This document shows, in pieces, positions 10,413 to 21,095 of a DNA stretch of 64,000 nucleotides; the first letter of the stretch is position 1; every line of letters starts with the position of its first letter. Both the position numbers and the translations under genes were made by a program. Below the pieces are notes generated by a model that saw only the letters and a program-made list of their open reading frames with translations, was not told the origin of the DNA and did not search any database. This stretch comes from Acanthosepion pharaonis (taxonomy: Eukaryota > Mollusca > Cephalopoda > Sepiida > Sepiidae). The stretch spans positions 260,001 to 324,000 of the forward strand of contig CAHIKZ030002089.1 in assembly GCA_903632075.3 (NCBI GenBank), written 5' to 3'.

Positions 10413-11891
10413 GGTAATACCTGGCTCATTAGGATTTATATATTTTACATATATTTCATTGCATAGAAATCATTGGGGATTATTATTTTCGCTAATCCCT
10501 TGAAAAATTGTACAGATAATTTTAAAGTTGAAAATTTTCATGAGTAAATGATGTAGTTTGTTGATTGTGTTGTGACGAGTAAGAATAAATGTGATGTTAT
10601 GGTGAATGGAAAATTATTGGTATGGATAGGTCAATGAATGAAACTAGTTAGATTAGGATAGGACTAGTAGACAACGGCTTACTCAATCCCCCTTTTTTGG
10701 CCTTGTGCCACATTTATACTTCTTCAGCACATTAAAAATTCATTCCATACATTGCAATGATCACTAACATAAACAAACTGATGTAAATGATTTTCATTGC
10801 ATGATTTTAATATTTTTTTATATGTCTACAATATTTTATATTGTTGATTATTCTAAAGTAATATATTCATTGTCTTTTTCTCCTTGTCATTTGCTCTCTC
10901 ATTCTGTCTCTCCCCACCCGCCACTAGAGCTGAGTTTAAGGGAAATCCCAGGCTCAAAACTTAGCATACTACTTTTGACACATTCAATCATTCCCAGTAA
11001 CTTTTCCAGAAACTGCACAAATCCTTTTTGGCATTTGAGCTTCAGTTTTACTTTCCTTTAAAAAAAAAATCATAATACACGAAAAAATGCCGCTTATTTT
11101 CTGTCATCTTCAATGTTGGATTCAATGAAGAATACTATGCCAGTCTTGACAAATGCTTTGGAAAAGTAATGCACACTGACATGACAGCAGTCACAATTCA
11201 CTCAAAACTGATTATTTTCATTGTATTTTGTTATAATTTAACACTCCTAACGTTATCTAATGCCAAAAATCAAACGATTCTTTCAGTGAGGCCAATATTG
11301 CCAAAGGTCAGATTATTTTTCAGTTTCCTTGTTCTATGCCTGCTTCAGACTTGGATCTTTCTCTTTGTTGTTTTTGTCATTTTTTGCTTAATACATTTGC
11401 TGGTGTTGGTTCCAGTCTCAGTAGGAATGACTGCAAAATACTTTCCCATCTCCATACAAATGCATGCTGGGATTTCTTCCTAGCCAACAAAACAGGCCAG
11501 TTCTCAGTTTCATATCACTCAGGATGCTTCATTCACTTATCTGACCTTGCTCTTTTGTGTCAACACCAATTCTTAGTTTATGAACTTTTGCCATATTACT
11601 TTTGCTTGGCGTTGCATATATTGTTTCATTACACTGTACTATTTTTTTGTCTTGTTTGTTTTTTTTCTTTTTCTTGTAATTGTTTATTGCATGCTTTGTA
11701 AATTCTGTTTGTTGAGCAGTTCTTCCATTCACTTATTTATATTTAACGATGGCCACTCAGTCTACATTTGGCTTTGATCAGGTTTATATTGCATCTGGTG
11801 AAAGCAAATGAAAAAAATAATTAATAAAATATAATGTGTGCAATCCTGAAATTATTTAATTATTATATGCTTTGCAATTTGGACAGACATA
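10413..11891. other. Gap without a recognised gene
   Basis: Overlapping hydrophobic frames at 11,169-11,483 and 11,336-11,777 (plus) come from T-rich sequence and lie in competing frames. No domain, signal peptide context or splice pattern was convincing. Confidence 0.35.
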
Positions 11892-12438
11892 CACCCTTGT
11901 GCAAATTAATTGAAACAACCACTTTAGTTTCCTTTCTTTCACCATACAGTCAGTTTTAGACCCACTGGAGTGACAGGGTGTAATTGATTTCTATTTTTCC
12001 CTCAGATTAGGTCATTTGCTGTGGTGTGAAGTAATATGAATCTATTTTCAGGGTGTATAATTAAATTTGTTTGGCCTTGAAAAATATTGTGTCATCCATG
12101 AATGCATCAGATTTCATCATGCCCAGACACTATTGTCTTGACTGTTGATTAGTTGTCACGTGGCCATTATCTGTGATGGATGTTACTCCAAGGAATCATA
12201 TGAAAATTGTAATGCTGCACAAACACACCAGCAAGCCTTACTAGTGAGCTAGTCAAAGTACTATTGACTGGCTTGGAAAATCTTTCGATTCAAATCCAGT
12301 TGAGAATCTGTTGTCAATGTGCATGGAAAGACTTTGTGAAATGGACATATGAAGTACTTACATGTGCACAGGGAAAATATGAAAAATAAAATAATAACAG
12401 AATTATTTGTTTTTATTTAATTAATTTGCACAAGGGTG
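11892..12438 (+). mobile_element. 547-bp internally deleted Tc1-like element with intact ends
   Basis: The termini are inverted repeats: left 'cacccttgtgcaaattaatt' and right 'aattaatttgcacaagggtg'. The flanks are TA on both sides (11,890-11,891 and 12,439-12,440), the target duplication expected for Tc1/mariner. Inside, the plus strand gives 'DWLGKSFDSNPVENLLSMC', a decayed form of the transposase motif 'SPDLNPIENLW'. A full Tc1 element is roughly 1.3-1.7 kb, so most of the transposase is missing and the copy could only have moved with enzyme supplied elsewhere. Confidence 0.88.
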
Positions 12439-12589
12439 TATGTATCTCAGATGTTTTAGTCATAATGTTGTTGTCCCTGTCGAGGAATTCAAGTGTTTGG
12501 TTCAATATTAGAAGAAGGCTACATAATATGAATAAAGGTATCTGAAGAACGTCAGAGAGTGCATTGGTCACAACCTTTTGATAATCTCT

Positions 12590-13055
12590 TGTAAGAAGTG
12601 CCGCCTTCTTTATGTGCTATGTTCCTTCAGAACATAGTCAGTCATGGCTTTCCATAATTTTTTGTCCTTTGTAGCTTTTAATAAATTTTGGCTTTTTGTT
12701 ATATCATCCTCCATCATCCTTTTAATCAAGTTCAGTAAGTAGGTTAGGCATTGTTTTCTTCCTTTCCTCTTGTCTTCAATCTCTCCTGTGCGTATCTGAT
12801 TTTCCAAGCCCTTTTTCCTCATTATGTGTTCTAGAAATTTCAACTATGTCTTCCTGATGTTAAATATTTCTCCTTTTTGTTTCCATTTTCGCTAATATTT
12901 TGTTATTGCTCACATGTTCGGTACATAATATTCTAAGCATCCTTCAGTAGAATGAGATTTAATTGTGAGAAGATTGTTGATCATTTACTTTCATATAGGA
13001 GAACTGGTATCACCAAACAGTTCAGTACTCTTTTCTTTGTTTGTAATAAATTTTC
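12590..13055 (-). mobile_element. RTE-like LINE 3' tail (copy 2)
   Basis: On the minus strand 'RVLNCLVIPVLLYESK' (near 13,030-12,980) corresponds to the 'VLLYGSECWT' block after the reverse transcriptase domain. 'KFLEHIMRKKGLENQIRTGE' (near 12,840-12,780) and 'KDKKLWKAMTDYVLK' (near 12,660-12,615) follow. Frames shift between blocks, so the ORF is dead. Confidence 0.8.
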
Positions 13056-13062
13056 CTGTTTC

Positions 13063-13410
13063 TTAATACTCTGGCCAAATAGCAAAGTATATAATGATGA
13101 TAATTCTACATACGCTAATTAGATTATTTGTACTATTGTTGTCATCTTTGTTGCCATATTTATTACAATCTTTCAGCTGTTGTACTCTCCGTCCTTCTTC
13201 AGGTGGTTGTAATATCAAACTGAACCCTTTATTTCGCTCACTGGGGTAGATTGTTCTAGTTCCACAAGCCATGTTTAATGGATTTCATTTATCAGTTATC
13301 TCCTGTTAATTCCCCTCTGCATGTTCTCCCATGCCTTTACCGGGTTTTGAACTCACAATCTTTGGGTCTTGTCACTGGATGAAACCAACACCTTTTGTCC
13401 ACTGTGACAT
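13063..13410 (-). mobile_element. tRNA-derived SINE, family B, copy 1 (left half of an inverted pair)
   Basis: On the minus strand the tRNA-like head 'cacagtggacaaaaggtgtt' (near 13,405) is followed by a B-box-like 'gtgagttcaaaacccgg' and the body. The body holds a fixed block that happens to read 'GTRTIYPSERNKGFSLILQP'. The same peptide-like block recurs at 13,546, 27,640, 55,620 and 57,370, but it is conserved as repeat DNA, not as a gene. The 3' part carries 'gcctgaagaag'-type sequence and ends in AT-rich DNA. It joins copy 2 head to head at about 13,410. Confidence 0.75.
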
Positions 13411-13790
13411 GTGTCCTCAAGGACACATAGCACAGTGGATGTTAGATCCAGTGGCAGGACCCAGAGAGTGTGAGTTCAAAACCCAGTTAAGGTGGTGGAG
13501 AAATTGGAGAGGGAAATTAACAGTGATAACTGACATCTATTAAACATGGCATGTGGAACTAAAGCAGTCTACCTTAGTGAGCGAAATAAAGGGTTCAGTT
13601 TGACATTCCAACCATCTGAAGAAGACCAGAGTGTACAACATCTGAAATGTAAAAAATATGGCAACAAAGATGGGGACAATAGTCTGAATAATGTAAATAG
13701 TGTACATAATAGCTCATCTCAGAAATATAGACAGATAATTCTACATCTCAAAAATTCTGTAGAAAATATTTAATTTGAGAATGCCAAAAA
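13411..13790 (+). mobile_element. tRNA-derived SINE, family B, copy 2 (right half of an inverted pair)
   Basis: The head 'agcacagtggatgttagatc' (A box) starts at about 13,428, with B box 'gagttcaaaaccc' at about 13,472. The body starts 'acatggcatgtggaactaaa', then 'gcgaaataaagggttcagtt', and the 3' part reads 'gtaaatagtgtacataatag'. The 86 codons open at 13,546-13,773 are repeat sequence. The order and polarity mirror copy 1 across a palindromic junction. Confidence 0.75.
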
Positions 13791-14064
13791 ACTGTTACCA
13801 TCATGCAAGTTTATAAAATAATTATAAAAAATGTTATATGTAATTATACTTGACAGACAAAATATCAACATTTTTGATAAGTATATGTTAATAAAGTATC
13901 AGTTAGCAAAAAGTCAATTTAAACCTTTTCATTAAACATTGAGACAAATATATCAATAGATTTTCAAGCACACAACTGAATTCATCAGAAATGTATATAA
14001 GAAAACTTTTTCAGTTGATCACAATATGATTATTTAAAGAATCTCTAGTAGGAAAAGTTAATAT

Positions 14065-14165
14065 CTTTAATTAATATTTTCCCTTCCAGTTACATGTTCT
14101 ACACATTTTTATTGTTGCTGCTGTTGGAAGTCTTCAAGTGATGTTTTTTTTTTGTTATATGTAAA
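14065..14165 (+). repeat. Family C repeat, 3' fragment
   Basis: 'ttttcccttccagttacatg' and 'ggaagtcttcaagtgatg' align with 18,795-18,860 ('ttttcccttagaattgcatg', 'ggaattgttcaagtaatg'). Confidence 0.5.
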
Positions 14166-14529
14166 TTAGCTACAACTAATTAGTTACTAAGTACATATCA
14201 AATTTTGAATCTAACATTTACTTTTCACTTTATTTCAGGTAAGTGACTTCTGATTTGTGAAATATACCAGACTCATTTCAGAATTCCAAAAGTGTTTTGT
14301 AAGGTAAGATATTTTAATTTTCCCTTGTAGAAAATGGAAATCAATAGGATTATGAAAGGTTCAAAACAATAATTCAATATTCAGATTACACTGTGAAAAC
14401 ATCACATTACAAACCCTGTAAGCCATGAGGGTCATTGTGGCATTATGCATATGGCAGCCGTGGGGTAAGATAGCCTGATAGAGTTCATCCATCTTCAAGA
14501 TGGTTGCTGAATACATAGATTTCTTTCTC

Positions 14530-14670
14530 CTTCACTGACTGCCATACCGAGGCAAGAGGGCACAGTCAGCCTTGCTATTTAACCTGAAGCTTGAAAGAGT
14601 AGAGGTGTATTCACACCTTTTCCAAAAGCATTTTTATGAAAGTGAATACAGTGAACATGAATCATCATTT
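14530..14670 (-). mobile_element. Family A SINE fragment (decayed)
   Basis: 'cttgctatttaacctgaagc', 'gtgtattcacaccttttcca' and 'gaaagtgaatacagtgaa' follow the order of the minus-strand copy at 8310-8400. The head is missing. Confidence 0.45.
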
Positions 14671-14762
14671 ATTTTTTCAAAGTTGCTGATCATTGCAGGA
14701 TACACATCACCCGAAAATGTACGTTTAATTATTAATAACACATTAAAACAAAAGCTTTTGTA

Positions 14763-15080
14763 TAATCACTGAAGTTAAAAAATGTTGAACCTGAGCAGGA
14801 GTACCTAGATGCATGATCACTTGGGAATATCAGGTGCAGTGAACTTGGATGTGCAGCTGGCGTAATGGATAATCAGTCAAAATTAGAAATCAGAGAACTG
14901 AGTTCCAATTCCAGTGATGTTTGCTATATCCAATTATGTGCAAATACCCTTGCAGAAAGTATAAATCCACCTCTTCTCCCCACCAGCTATGGGTTAATAA
15001 GTAGGATTTGTATCAGTAAATCATTATCTCCCAAATATTCTTACAATCTAAAAATATGTTCTGTCTTTAAATAACCTGGA
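14763..15080 (+). mobile_element. 5S rRNA/tRNA chimeric SINE (family A, copy 4)
   Basis: The 3' two thirds of a 5S rRNA-like unit (14,763-14,846: 'cactgaagttaaaa', 'atcacttgggaatatcaggt') is followed within about 8 bases by a tRNA-like segment 'cagctggcgtaatggataat' with B-box-like 'gagttccaattcc'. The family A body follows ('caaatacccttgcagaaagt', 'caccagctatgggttaat'). The 69-codon frame at 14,865-15,074 is SINE sequence, not a gene. Confidence 0.78.
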
Positions 15081-15280
15081 AAGGGTTGATAAGTTATAAA
15101 AAATAAATCACTTAATTAAAAATAAATCTAAATACATTCTTCATATTGTGGCGTCTAATAAAATTGAGATATTTTATATGAAATCAGTGAAATTTTGATT
15201 CCAATTTATAACATGTTCTAAAAAAGTGGTAAAACAATAAAAATTAAATAGACACACCTTAGAGTTGAGTTTAACAAAAA

Positions 15281-15284
<4 letters not shown>

Positions 15285-15325
<41 letters not shown>

Positions 15326-15335
15326 CACATATATA
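15285..15335. repeat. (TA)n microsatellite, target of the Tc1-like element
   Basis: An AT run that ends at the left TIR of the element starting at 15,336. A second long AT run starts at the right TIR, so the transposon sits inside one original TA tract. Confidence 0.95.
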
Positions 15336-16927
15336 CAGTGGGTGGAAATAAATATTCGTACACATGAAAAATTGTATTTTTATAAATGTAAAAGCCTTAA
15401 CTAAAACAAATTTTGATACATTTTATGTGTAAAGATACATTTTGTTAAAAAAATAGTAATAAACTTAATTAATTCTCTATTCTAACAGAAATTAATGCAT
15501 TTTTTTTCATTTTAACTGATGAAAAAAGTATTTGTACAAAACAAAAAAAGCATATTAATTTAATACTTTGTGGAATATCCTTTATTGAGTTCAACAGCTA
15601 CCAGGCTATTCCTGTACATCTCAACTAATGATTTGCACACATTGATTGGTATTTTGTCTCATTCTTCTTGGCATATTTTCTTCAAATTCTTGATATTTGT
15701 TGGTGCTGTTTTCCCAATTTGAATTTTCAAATATTGCCATAAATTCTTGATTGGGTTCAAGTCTGGGGACTGACTTGGCCATTGCAAGACATCAACATTA
15801 CTCTCAGCTAACCATTTCCTTGTAGATCTAGCGGTATGCTTAGGATCATTATCCATTTGGAAAACCCAATCAGGAGGTAGCCGAAGTCTCTCAACAGAAT
15901 GCATTAAATTGTCTTGCAGGATTTTCTGGTATATTTTGCCATTCATCTTGCCATCTATTATTGATATTCTGCCAACACCTTTTGCAGAAAAACAGCCCCA
16001 GATCATGATACTGCCACCACCAAACTTTACAGTTGGCAATGTGTTCTTTGGTAAGTAGGCTTCACTGTCCTTCCTCCACACATGATTTCGATAATTATGA
16101 CCAAACAACTCTATTTTAGTTTCATCTGTCCATAGCACTTTTTCCCAAAGTGAATATTCTTTATCCTTATGCTCTCTAATGAATTTTAGCCTATCATCTC
16201 TGTGTCATTTCAAGAGGAGTAGAGTCTTCCTTGGGATGCGTTATTTCAGACTGTTTTTGTATAGTTCATTACTTATTGTACACTTGGTTACTTTAATCCC
16301 TAAATGCACGCAGATGTTCCTGCAGCTCTTCTTCGGTAACCTGTGGATTTTGTTGGATCTGGCATCCTAATATCCTTGCTGATCTTAGAGAAATCTTCCT
16401 TGGAGCACCTGTTCATCTTTGGTTTTCGACGCTGTTATGAGTTTTAAACCTTGCAATGAATGAAGCATTTGTAGTAAAAGGAATATTCAGGTTGTTAGAA
16501 ATCATTCTGTAACTGTCCCCATCTTTCCAAAGAAACAAAATGTGTTTTTTTGTGAAATAGTCAATTCTTTACCTTTGGGCATTATTAGAACCTTCTCGTA
16601 AGACTAGAAATTGCAGAATGCTCTGATAATGGCTAATAGCTTTAACTATAATTACTGATAACATTACTGGAACATTCTAGAATATTTTTTTTTTCATAAT
16701 TAATTGTTTATTTTATTCTAATAATTGATTTGTATGAATACTTTTTTTCACCAGTTAGAATTTTAAAAAAATGCATTAATTTCTGTTAGAATAAGAATTA
16801 ATTAAGTTTATTATTATTTTTAATAGTATGTGTCTTTATACATAAAATGTGCCAAGATTTGTTTTATTTAAGGCTTTTACATTTATAAAAATACAATTTT
16901 TTAAGTGTACGAATATTTATTTCCCCA

Positions 16928-16930
<3 letters not shown>
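15336..16930 (-). mobile_element. Tc1-like transposon, 1,595 bp, with long inverted repeats
   Basis: The ends are 'cagtgggtggaaataaatat' (left) and the reverse complement of 'atatttatttccccactg' (right), each flanked by TA. Similarity between the ends continues for about 195 bp (15,336-15,535 against 16,735-16,930), much longer than the 20-30 bp of many Tc1 elements. Length and single-ORF layout fit a full-length element with the transposase on the minus strand. The N-terminal half (16,138-16,640) keeps 'KRRKPKMNRCSKEDFSKI' and 'FIREHKDKEYSLWEKVLW' but is frameshifted. Confidence 0.92.
15659..16138 (-). pseudogene. Tc1-like transposase, catalytic half, inactivated
   Basis: This 159-codon open segment covers the catalytic core. 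Residues 1-6 read 'MLWTDE' with the first aspartate. The glycine-rich 'GGGSIMIWGCFSAKG' lies at about residues 41-55. The second aspartate is in 'VFQMDNDPKHTARSTRKWL' at about residues 92-110. The third motif is 'WPSQSPDLNPIKNLWQYLK' at about 119-137. In Tc1 families this last motif is 'NPIENLW' and its glutamate completes the DDE triad. Here the codon is AAG (lysine), one G-to-A change from GAG. The upstream DNA-binding half is frameshifted, so the apparent start is only the first ATG after the break and not a real start. The protein would bind and cut transposon ends in the nucleus, but this copy cannot be catalytic. Confidence 0.92.
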
Positions 16931-16982
<52 letters not shown>

Positions 16983-16988
16983 AAATAT

Positions 16989-17049
<61 letters not shown>
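16931..17049. repeat. (TA)n-(CA)n-(TA)n compound microsatellite
   Basis: About 48 bases of TA, then a CA run near 16,988-17,006, then about 44 bases of TA. The 'IYIYIY' reading frames across it on both strands are artefacts. Confidence 0.97.
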
Positions 17050-17050
<1 letters not shown>

Positions 17051-17420
17051 CCTATATTTCTGTGATGAGATATTATATACACTATTTACATTATTCGGAC
17101 CATTGAAAATCTTTGTCCCCATAATTTTTTTCATTTGTAGAATGCTGGAATGAACAACAGCAAAAATGTTGTGATAAACATGATTTTTTATTGAATTTTT
17201 TAAAAAATAAAATGTTTAAATAGTATATATATATATATATATTCACATACTATTTACATTATTTGAAATTATTGAACATAATTAAAAAATAATTTTTAAA
17301 TAAATATATATATATAAAAATATATATATATATATATATTATTTATATGATATTTGAACAACATTTGTCTATTTATTTATCACAACATAAATTGTTGTAT
17401 CTTCCTCATTCTAAAATTGG
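17050..17420. repeat. Cluster of family B SINE 3' fragments with TA tails
   Basis: 17,060-17,130 is a minus-strand 3' end ('cactatttacattattcgga'). About 17,148-17,190 is a plus-strand piece ('gctggaatgaacaacagc', 'gttgtgataaa'). About 17,240-17,275 and 17,335-17,420 are further decayed minus pieces ('tttatttatcacaaca'). TA tracts at 17,224-17,241 and 17,302-17,340 separate them. Confidence 0.5.
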
Positions 17421-17486
17421 ACAAAAAATAATGCAATGGTCTTAATAATGTAAAATATATTATATAATATGTCTAACTAGAAATAC

Positions 17487-17488
<2 letters not shown>

Positions 17489-17525
<37 letters not shown>
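17489..17525. repeat. (TA)n microsatellite
   Basis: A continuous AT run. Confidence 0.95.
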
Positions 17526-17529
<4 letters not shown>

Positions 17530-18474
17530 TTTTAGACAGGATTTTTAAAGTTGAGGAATAATTAAATAAGTATAAGACACATCTTTGTATATTATTTTGG
17601 ACACAGGTTTGCCTGTTGGTATTCTTGAGTCATGGTAATTTTTAGCTAAAATTCTGAACAACTCATATTTAGATTCAATAATAATGTGGTCAATATAACT
17701 GAAATAAATTCAAAGATTTTTAAAATCTTTTTAGAAGTATTTAACTCCATCGATATTTATAATACCTCTGAGCCTGACTCAAATATATTGAATAAAATAT
17801 TTTAAAATAATAATAACAAAAAAACTTAGCAGAAAGTATGGCTATTTTCGTAAACCTGCCAATTTTAGCTGACCCAGACAAGCCAATATTCAACCAAACT
17901 CTCAAGTTAGAAATGACTGTAAAACAGTCAGGGGAATCCTTCTTGCCAACTTATTTTTTTTACAATGGTTTTGGGCAGCATATCAGATATATAGATAGAC
18001 ATTACTGCATTTATTTCATTTTGAATAATAAAAAAGAAAACCGTAGGTTAATTGAATTCTAACTTTGATTAGTTTTCTTAGCTTGAAATATTTTAAATTT
18101 TGACCCCATGAATAATCTTTTTCACTTTAATTACTATTCTGGAGAAATAAAACAGTTAAACTGTTTTTCCTATTCAAAACATCAGTAACATTTTTTTTGA
18201 AAATAACATCATTCAACTAACAAAAACCAAATGAATGTACTCACTTTTTAAGATTTTCCTCTTTTACTTCAACAGAACCATTATCATATATTAGCTTTTA
18301 TTTCAAATACCCTAACATCAAGAAGTAATCTAAGTTATATTAACTTTGTTATTTTACATAATTCAGGCATTTTTTAGTAAAATAATTGCTATATCTATCA
18401 AGAATTCTTTATCATCAGCACAAGAATCCACTGAAAAGCATAAGATAGGCTATGATTTTGCACATTAAGTACTA
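17526..18474. other. Gap without a recognised gene
   Basis: AT-rich. A 74-codon frame at 17,838-18,062 (plus, starting 'MAIFVNLPILADPDKPIF') is less A/T-driven than its neighbours but matches no family I know and has no clear splice sites. Confidence 0.35.
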
Positions 18475-18930
18475 ATCATATTAGCCATTTCCTTATAAGG
18501 AATCATTTGTCATTCATTGATTGAACAGTTAGCATTACTGTCATTTGAAATTTATAAAATCTGAAAACTGTTTTTTCAGGGAAATATATTTCTCAAGTTC
18601 ACTGTTATTTTTAGTACAGCTGTAGGTTGAAATTTATAAAATCTTTCTTTTAAAATAATTTTTCAGGAAAATAGTTTTCTCAAATCTAGTAGTCATTATA
18701 GCTCTTTTCTAGTACTAATGGAGGGTTTCCTTACTAACCTATTGTTTAAGGTAATGTGGAACATCAACATCTTGATTATATCATTATTTTCCCTTAGAAT
18801 TGCATGTACTATCCATTTTAGTCATGCTGTCATTGGAATTGTTCAAGTAATGTATTTTTGGTATTTGGTACAATTCTTTTGTTTGTGATTCTGTAGTGCC
18901 AATCTTTAAGAATTGAAGAAGGATAGTCTT
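18475..18930 (+). repeat. Dispersed repeat, family C, longest copy
   Basis: It begins 'atattagccatttccttata' and ends near 'tttgtttgtgattctgtagt'. It has an internal partial duplication: 'gaaatttataaaatct' occurs at about 18,546 and 18,630, each followed by 'ttttcaggraaatak' and 'tttctcaa'. It contains the small palindrome 'ttccttataaggaa'. No ORF. Confidence 0.7.
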
Positions 18931-19217
18931 CTTGAAGACATAAAATTTATTCACTTATTGGAACTCTGTCCAAATTGCCTCATATATATACCGGGTGTAA
19001 TTTTTTTAAAATTGTCTAATTGTTAGATTAATCTCTGAACCGTTGTATCTTACAAATGATTAAAGTTATCTTACTGGAATTCTCAAGGTTTTTATAACAC
19101 TATTGAACTCTTTTTTTTTTGAAGACGAAGAATGCATAATTACTCTCAAAGCTTAATTGTTCATAATTAATCACAGCTAAAGGATGATAAGCTCATGAAG
19201 GATTGAAATAAAGTTCA

Positions 19218-19218
<1 letters not shown>

Positions 19219-19264
<46 letters not shown>
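19219..19264. repeat. (TA)n microsatellite
   Basis: An AT run immediately before the family G leader. Confidence 0.97.
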
Positions 19265-19267
<3 letters not shown>

Positions 19268-19440
19268 AAGAAATAAATTTTTTAAGATGTGCTATATTTG
19301 AGATAAATTGCTCAATATCAGAGATAGAGCGTATGTAAAATATATATATATATATAAGTGAACATTGAAGTCAACACTTAGAGGCGACAGGCTTTTTCAT
19401 GCTAGACGCAATCGTCAGGCTGACGATTGAAAATATTATT
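19265..19440 (+). repeat. Fold-back family G, copy 2 (single arm)
   Basis: It repeats 2235-2370 in the same order: leader 'gatgtgctatatttgag', 'gctcaatatcagagatag', an internal TA run (19,340-19,357), 'gtgaacattgaagtcaacac' and 'tttttcatgctagacgcaat'. The opposite arm seen in copy 1 is absent, so one arm can occur alone. Confidence 0.75.
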
Positions 19441-19881
19441 TCACTCAAGGTAATTTATAAAATATATATATATAATATTCCAGGATAATCTTCCAACTTA
19501 TCCATGGTGATCATTGCCCTCACTAACCAAATTCTTTCCGTAAAAACTTGCTATAGAAATTGCTATGGAAAACCACAGCAGCGACGCTATGGTTCCATCC
19601 TCCACTTACTTTCCTGATTTTTTGCTAAGGTAATGCTCACCGGTTTATAAATATTCTGCGATATTTTTTCTCATCGTCTTACTTTTTCGCTTACACGTCA
19701 ACATGTAAGTCTTTCGTGTAAAATACGATTCCCCCATTGGGAAAATAAACACACACGCACACACATACTGTTCGCTCGCTTCACATCCTTTGAACTTTAA
19801 ATATTTTCATATACATGTTTTTACATACATAACTATTTTTTTCACTTGTGTAATTTTCTTGTTAATACATTATCATTTGTT

Positions 19882-19885
<4 letters not shown>

Positions 19886-19942
<57 letters not shown>
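19886..19942. repeat. (TA)n microsatellite
   Basis: About 28 AT units. Translations across it in any frame are artefacts. Confidence 0.97.
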
Positions 19943-19947
<5 letters not shown>

Positions 19948-20734
19948 CTTTTTGTTTCTTGGCATTTTATCATGGCGAGCACACATGCAAGTCCTCCATT
20001 TTGTTGGGGTACTCTAGGAGACACGTGTTTTTCCCAAATCAAATACCTGACGTTAAAACTAACGCCCCAACAGAGGATATATGCGTTAATTCATTTATTT
20101 TGAAAATGTTAAAACAGTCGAATGTCTTTATTCGCAGTTACGCTTATTGATATTTCTAAGTACCGATTATATTTTTTTTTTCTGTTAAAATTTTCAGTTC
20201 CTTCGGTAATCAATGAGTAAATACCGAAAGTTTCATTAAATTACATTAATTAGTGAAAAGTTTAATCGAACGCTAAAATGCAGATTTTTAGCACTTAACG
20301 TCTCCAATTGATTCTCTATTTTTTTTTTTCTCCAAATATAAACACAACTTTCAAAAAACAAAGTGATTATTTTTTAAGTTTCTATGTAAAAAGAACAGTC
20401 ACCACTGCTTCGTTTTAATTACATAAGTTATATTAAAATTGATTAAGCCCTTATATTAAACGAAATAGTTTTTGCCTAACGTTTTGACAATTCTGTCATC
20501 AAGGAAGCTTTTGAAGAAAAATTAGTGATTAGTGATTTGTTTAAACCAGTAGATGAATAGTAATTGATGAATTTCATTAAATTATATCCTTTGAACGATG
20601 ATTTTCGTTTAATTAATAAAAGTATTGTTGGTATTTAATGTTTGTTTTAACTTTCAGAATCAAACTATTTTAGAACGATGAATCAAGGTCGTTTTCCTTT
20701 ATATATTTTTAAGCAATTCCCCCCAAGCATGACA

Positions 20735-21095
20735 GGAGCGCCACTATCACGCAAGGGGTTACAGAGAGTGAGAGTAAGAGTAAAGAGGAGTGCTTGGGAA
20801 AAGGATAAAGAAAAAGACAGGGATCAAGGTCATGGCATCAGAAGATGTCGATTGACATTACATTATAATATTTGAAGATTATAGCTATCAGGGAAGAAAT
20901 AAGAGGAAGTGAGTTCCAATGTCGGGAAGTGCAAGGGAAGAAGCTGTTAGAGTTGAAGAAATGGCTCCATTTAGCCGTTTCGACAGTGAAATGGTGGGAC
21001 TAAGATGCCCACCTAGTAGGACGCTTAAATTCATGCAGGTTGGGAACCAGTGAATATAGATCGTTGGAGCAGTTGCCTATAGAATATATGTAAAT
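20735..21095 (-). mobile_element. Non-LTR retrotransposon 3' tail (jockey/CR1-like)
   Basis: It aligns base by base with 39,140-39,470: 'ggggttacagagagtgagag', 'aagatgtcgattgacattac', 'ttcgacagtgaaatggtggg', 'ttaaattcatgcaggttggg'. Read on the minus strand it encodes the conserved tail with stops. Confidence 0.75.

Noticed and set aside
11169..11777. Overlapping hydrophobic frames suggesting a membrane protein
   Set aside because: Composition follows from T-rich DNA, frames compete with each other, and no conserved motif or splice pattern was seen.
16849..17153. Tyr/Ile repeat proteins on both strands
   Set aside because: They are translations of (TA)n microsatellites. The same pattern appears at every long TA tract.
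19640..20150. Promoter and first exon suggested by a TATAAATA at about 19,646 and frames after the TA tract
   Set aside because: TATA-like words are expected often in AT-rich DNA, and no start, splice site or recognisable protein follows.
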